From Gymnopus androsaceus JB14 (taxonomy: Eukaryota > Basidiomycota > Agaricomycetes > Agaricales > Omphalotaceae), in the NCBI GenBank assembly GCA_009733575.1, contig ML769729.1, positions 11,455 through 68,457 on the forward strand: 57,003 nucleotides of DNA, read 5' to 3'. A model generated the notes under the pieces. That model did no database searches and was not told where the DNA came from. It worked only from the letters and a program-made list of their open reading frames with translations. Positions 55,603 to 57,003 of this stretch are shown here, piece by piece. The translations under genes and the position numbers were made by a program. Within the stretch, counting starts at the first letter, position 1, and every line of letters starts with the position of its first letter.

Positions 55603-57003
55603 TCAATCTCTAGATAGGTTAACAAGAACTGTTCTGTTATGTGAATAGTCAAAACGAGCTGCGTGAGCAACAATATCGTCCAATTCGATCACATCCTCCT
55701 TCTCCCTCAGCATCGATGAATAAGTGGTAGCTAATAAATGTGGGTATCGTAAAAAAGGGTCATACAAGGATTTCGATAGCCGTTCGTACGGTCGAACATG
55801 TACACGAACAGTAAAACCATTTCCCTCTTCGATATTTTGGATTTGTTGAATTTGACCTCCGATAGGTTTCGCAGTCGGTGAGGGTCGGTATATGATGGTA
55901 GCGTTACCTGCATGTGTACTGGAGGGGGAGAAGTTTACACCACCCCAATTGGCATATGCTCGTCGCGAGCCTTTCATTGGCTTTGGTTCTTCCTCTGGTT
56001 TGGCTGCATTGGCTGGTATAAAGCATTTATCGAAAAGGATTTTGAGTTGTCGGACAGCCTCTGGGCAGTCTGGCCGACGAAGCCAGCGACGGATATTGGC
56101 TGTACGAGTGATAGTCCTGATGATTGTTGCTTCCAAGACACCTGAATAAATGAAATGACAACTGGTTCCGACACAACATAATTGCGATGGACATACCGCC
56201 GACGTGATCATTCGTGTTGATCTTTTGCAGAGTACCGATTAAACGCTCGAAAGGGAAGCACCACCAAGACTTGACCGGTCCAAAAAGAAGGAGAAAGTCG
56301 TATATATGGCCAGCTGCATGGATATTAGGCCGAATTTTACCTTTGTGGGTATGCGGGAAAAGAGTTCGTAAACCGTTCACCCACTCAGAGATATACTTCC
56401 GGTACGCAGAGGCACGGGAAACTGTCATTGAGCGTCGACAAGCTAGGATTGTTGCTTGGAAAAGGGCCATGGTGTGATCAAGCGCCTTCATTAAGAAAGA
56501 TGATTCCGGAGGGGCAGAGCCATCATCATCGCCCCAGAGCGTGATGAGCGCAATAGGAAAGAAGACTGTGCTAAGTGTTCGCCATTCATCTGCCTTGATG
56601 GACCCTGCTTTGGCGTCACCATAATTCTTTGGCACAGAGTTTAGCCATGATGGACGGACTGTCTTTTCAATCACCATCCGAATATATGTCAGGGTATCTG
56701 GTGTTCCAGTTGGAAGAATGAAGGATGAAGAGGTGTGAGGTTGTTTGAGCCTCTGAGAGCAGAAAATTCATCAGTGGCAAAACAAAGCAAGTAAAAAAAA
56801 AGTACTCACCCAGTCAAGTAATAAAGCAATGAAGTGGTCCTTTTGGGAAGCAGTTTTAGGGAACCGTGTTACCTCCTTCTTTGACTTGCGTCTGGCACGT
56901 TCTACGTATAGCGACAATATGGTGGGGTCTATGTAGTCCAAGGTAAGGGATAACTCCAATGTGTGTGCCACAAACTTCAAGGAACCGAGGACTGATCTAT
57001 TAT
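55603..57003 (-). mobile_element. C-terminal part of a CACTA-like (Tnp2/DUF4218-type) transposase, partial
   Basis: Minus-strand exons run from beyond the right edge to 55603. Pieces in order: TLELSLTLDYIDPTILSLYV, SQKDHFIALLLDW, an intron, LKQPHTSSSFILPTG, IKADEWRTLSTVFFPIALIT, MTVSRASAYRKYISEWV, then HIYDFLLLFGPVKSWWCFPF with ERLIGTLQKINTNDHVGG. After another intron come LRRPDCPEAVRQLKILFDKC and a long tail to RTVLVNLSRD. The motif with WW-FPFER-IG-LQ is the fungal counterpart of the DUF4218 domain that accompanies Tnp2 transposases of CACTA/EnSpm elements. The catalytic part would lie outside the window. No terminal repeat is visible here. Confidence 0.7.

Overview
The window looks like nuclear DNA of an agaricomycete (mushroom-forming basidiomycete). 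Most genes carry many GT-AG introns of roughly 45-70 nt. The content fits that group: a class II fungal peroxidase, basidiomycete F-box proteins with an N-terminal coiled coil, a MYND protein, a DUF7587-type protein, a cellular RNA-dependent RNA polymerase, and hAT, CACTA-like and integrase-core mobile elements. No rRNA, tRNA or CRISPR was recognised.

Layout. 1-6254 is a decayed integrase-core (DDE) gene split by a complete 4,259 bp hAT transposon with an 8 bp target duplication; the hAT transposase is itself broken. 6255-9537 is repeat-rich debris: a short hAT relic, a 195 bp foldback, and a copy of the 5' end and upstream region of a gene located at 27-28 kb. 9538-10894 is a multi-pass membrane protein. 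12.5-16.5 kb holds one long-ORF F-box gene and a frameshifted paralogue. 16.9-19.0 kb is a MYND zinc-finger protein. 20.95-22.8 kb is a 14-exon short manganese peroxidase with a signal peptide and a TATA box. 23.7-25.5 kb is a many-exon protein resembling DUF6697 proteins. 27.3-28.1 kb is a DUF7587-like protein with features of the ADP-ribosyltransferase fold. 29.6-33.6 kb is an intact RdRP, followed by a 567 bp foldback element. 34.6-36.5 kb is an F-box gene of a second subfamily. 37.2-39.5 kb is an N-terminally extended G-alpha-like GTPase lacking the catalytic Gln. 39.6-41.1 kb has membrane-protein-like pieces. 41.4-42.9 kb is an unrecognised gene. 43.5-47.4 kb is a VIT/vWA protein whose last intron is swollen by repeats. 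47.7-49.3 kb is a third F-box paralogue followed by a broken tail of another copy. 49.6-52.1 kb is an M20 (CPS1-like) carboxypeptidase. 52.9-55.3 kb has a small coiled-coil candidate, a broken ORF, and a 5'-truncated XRN1 pseudogene. 55.6-57.0 kb is the C-terminal part of a CACTA-like transposase running off the edge.

The genes do not form one pathway. The window is a mosaic of housekeeping-type genes (peptidase, MYND, RdRP, secreted peroxidase) and fast-evolving families (F-box, G-alpha-like, DUF7587), separated by TE relics. The most unusual objects are the G-alpha-like gene with Q-to-R and a frame conflict before NKxD, the integrase relic whose stops are all explicable as CGA-to-TGA, the 7 nt microexon carrying the peroxidase proximal His, and the promoter duplication 20 kb apart. 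I found no clearly new multi-gene system. Exon limits were called by eye from splice consensus and reading frame.
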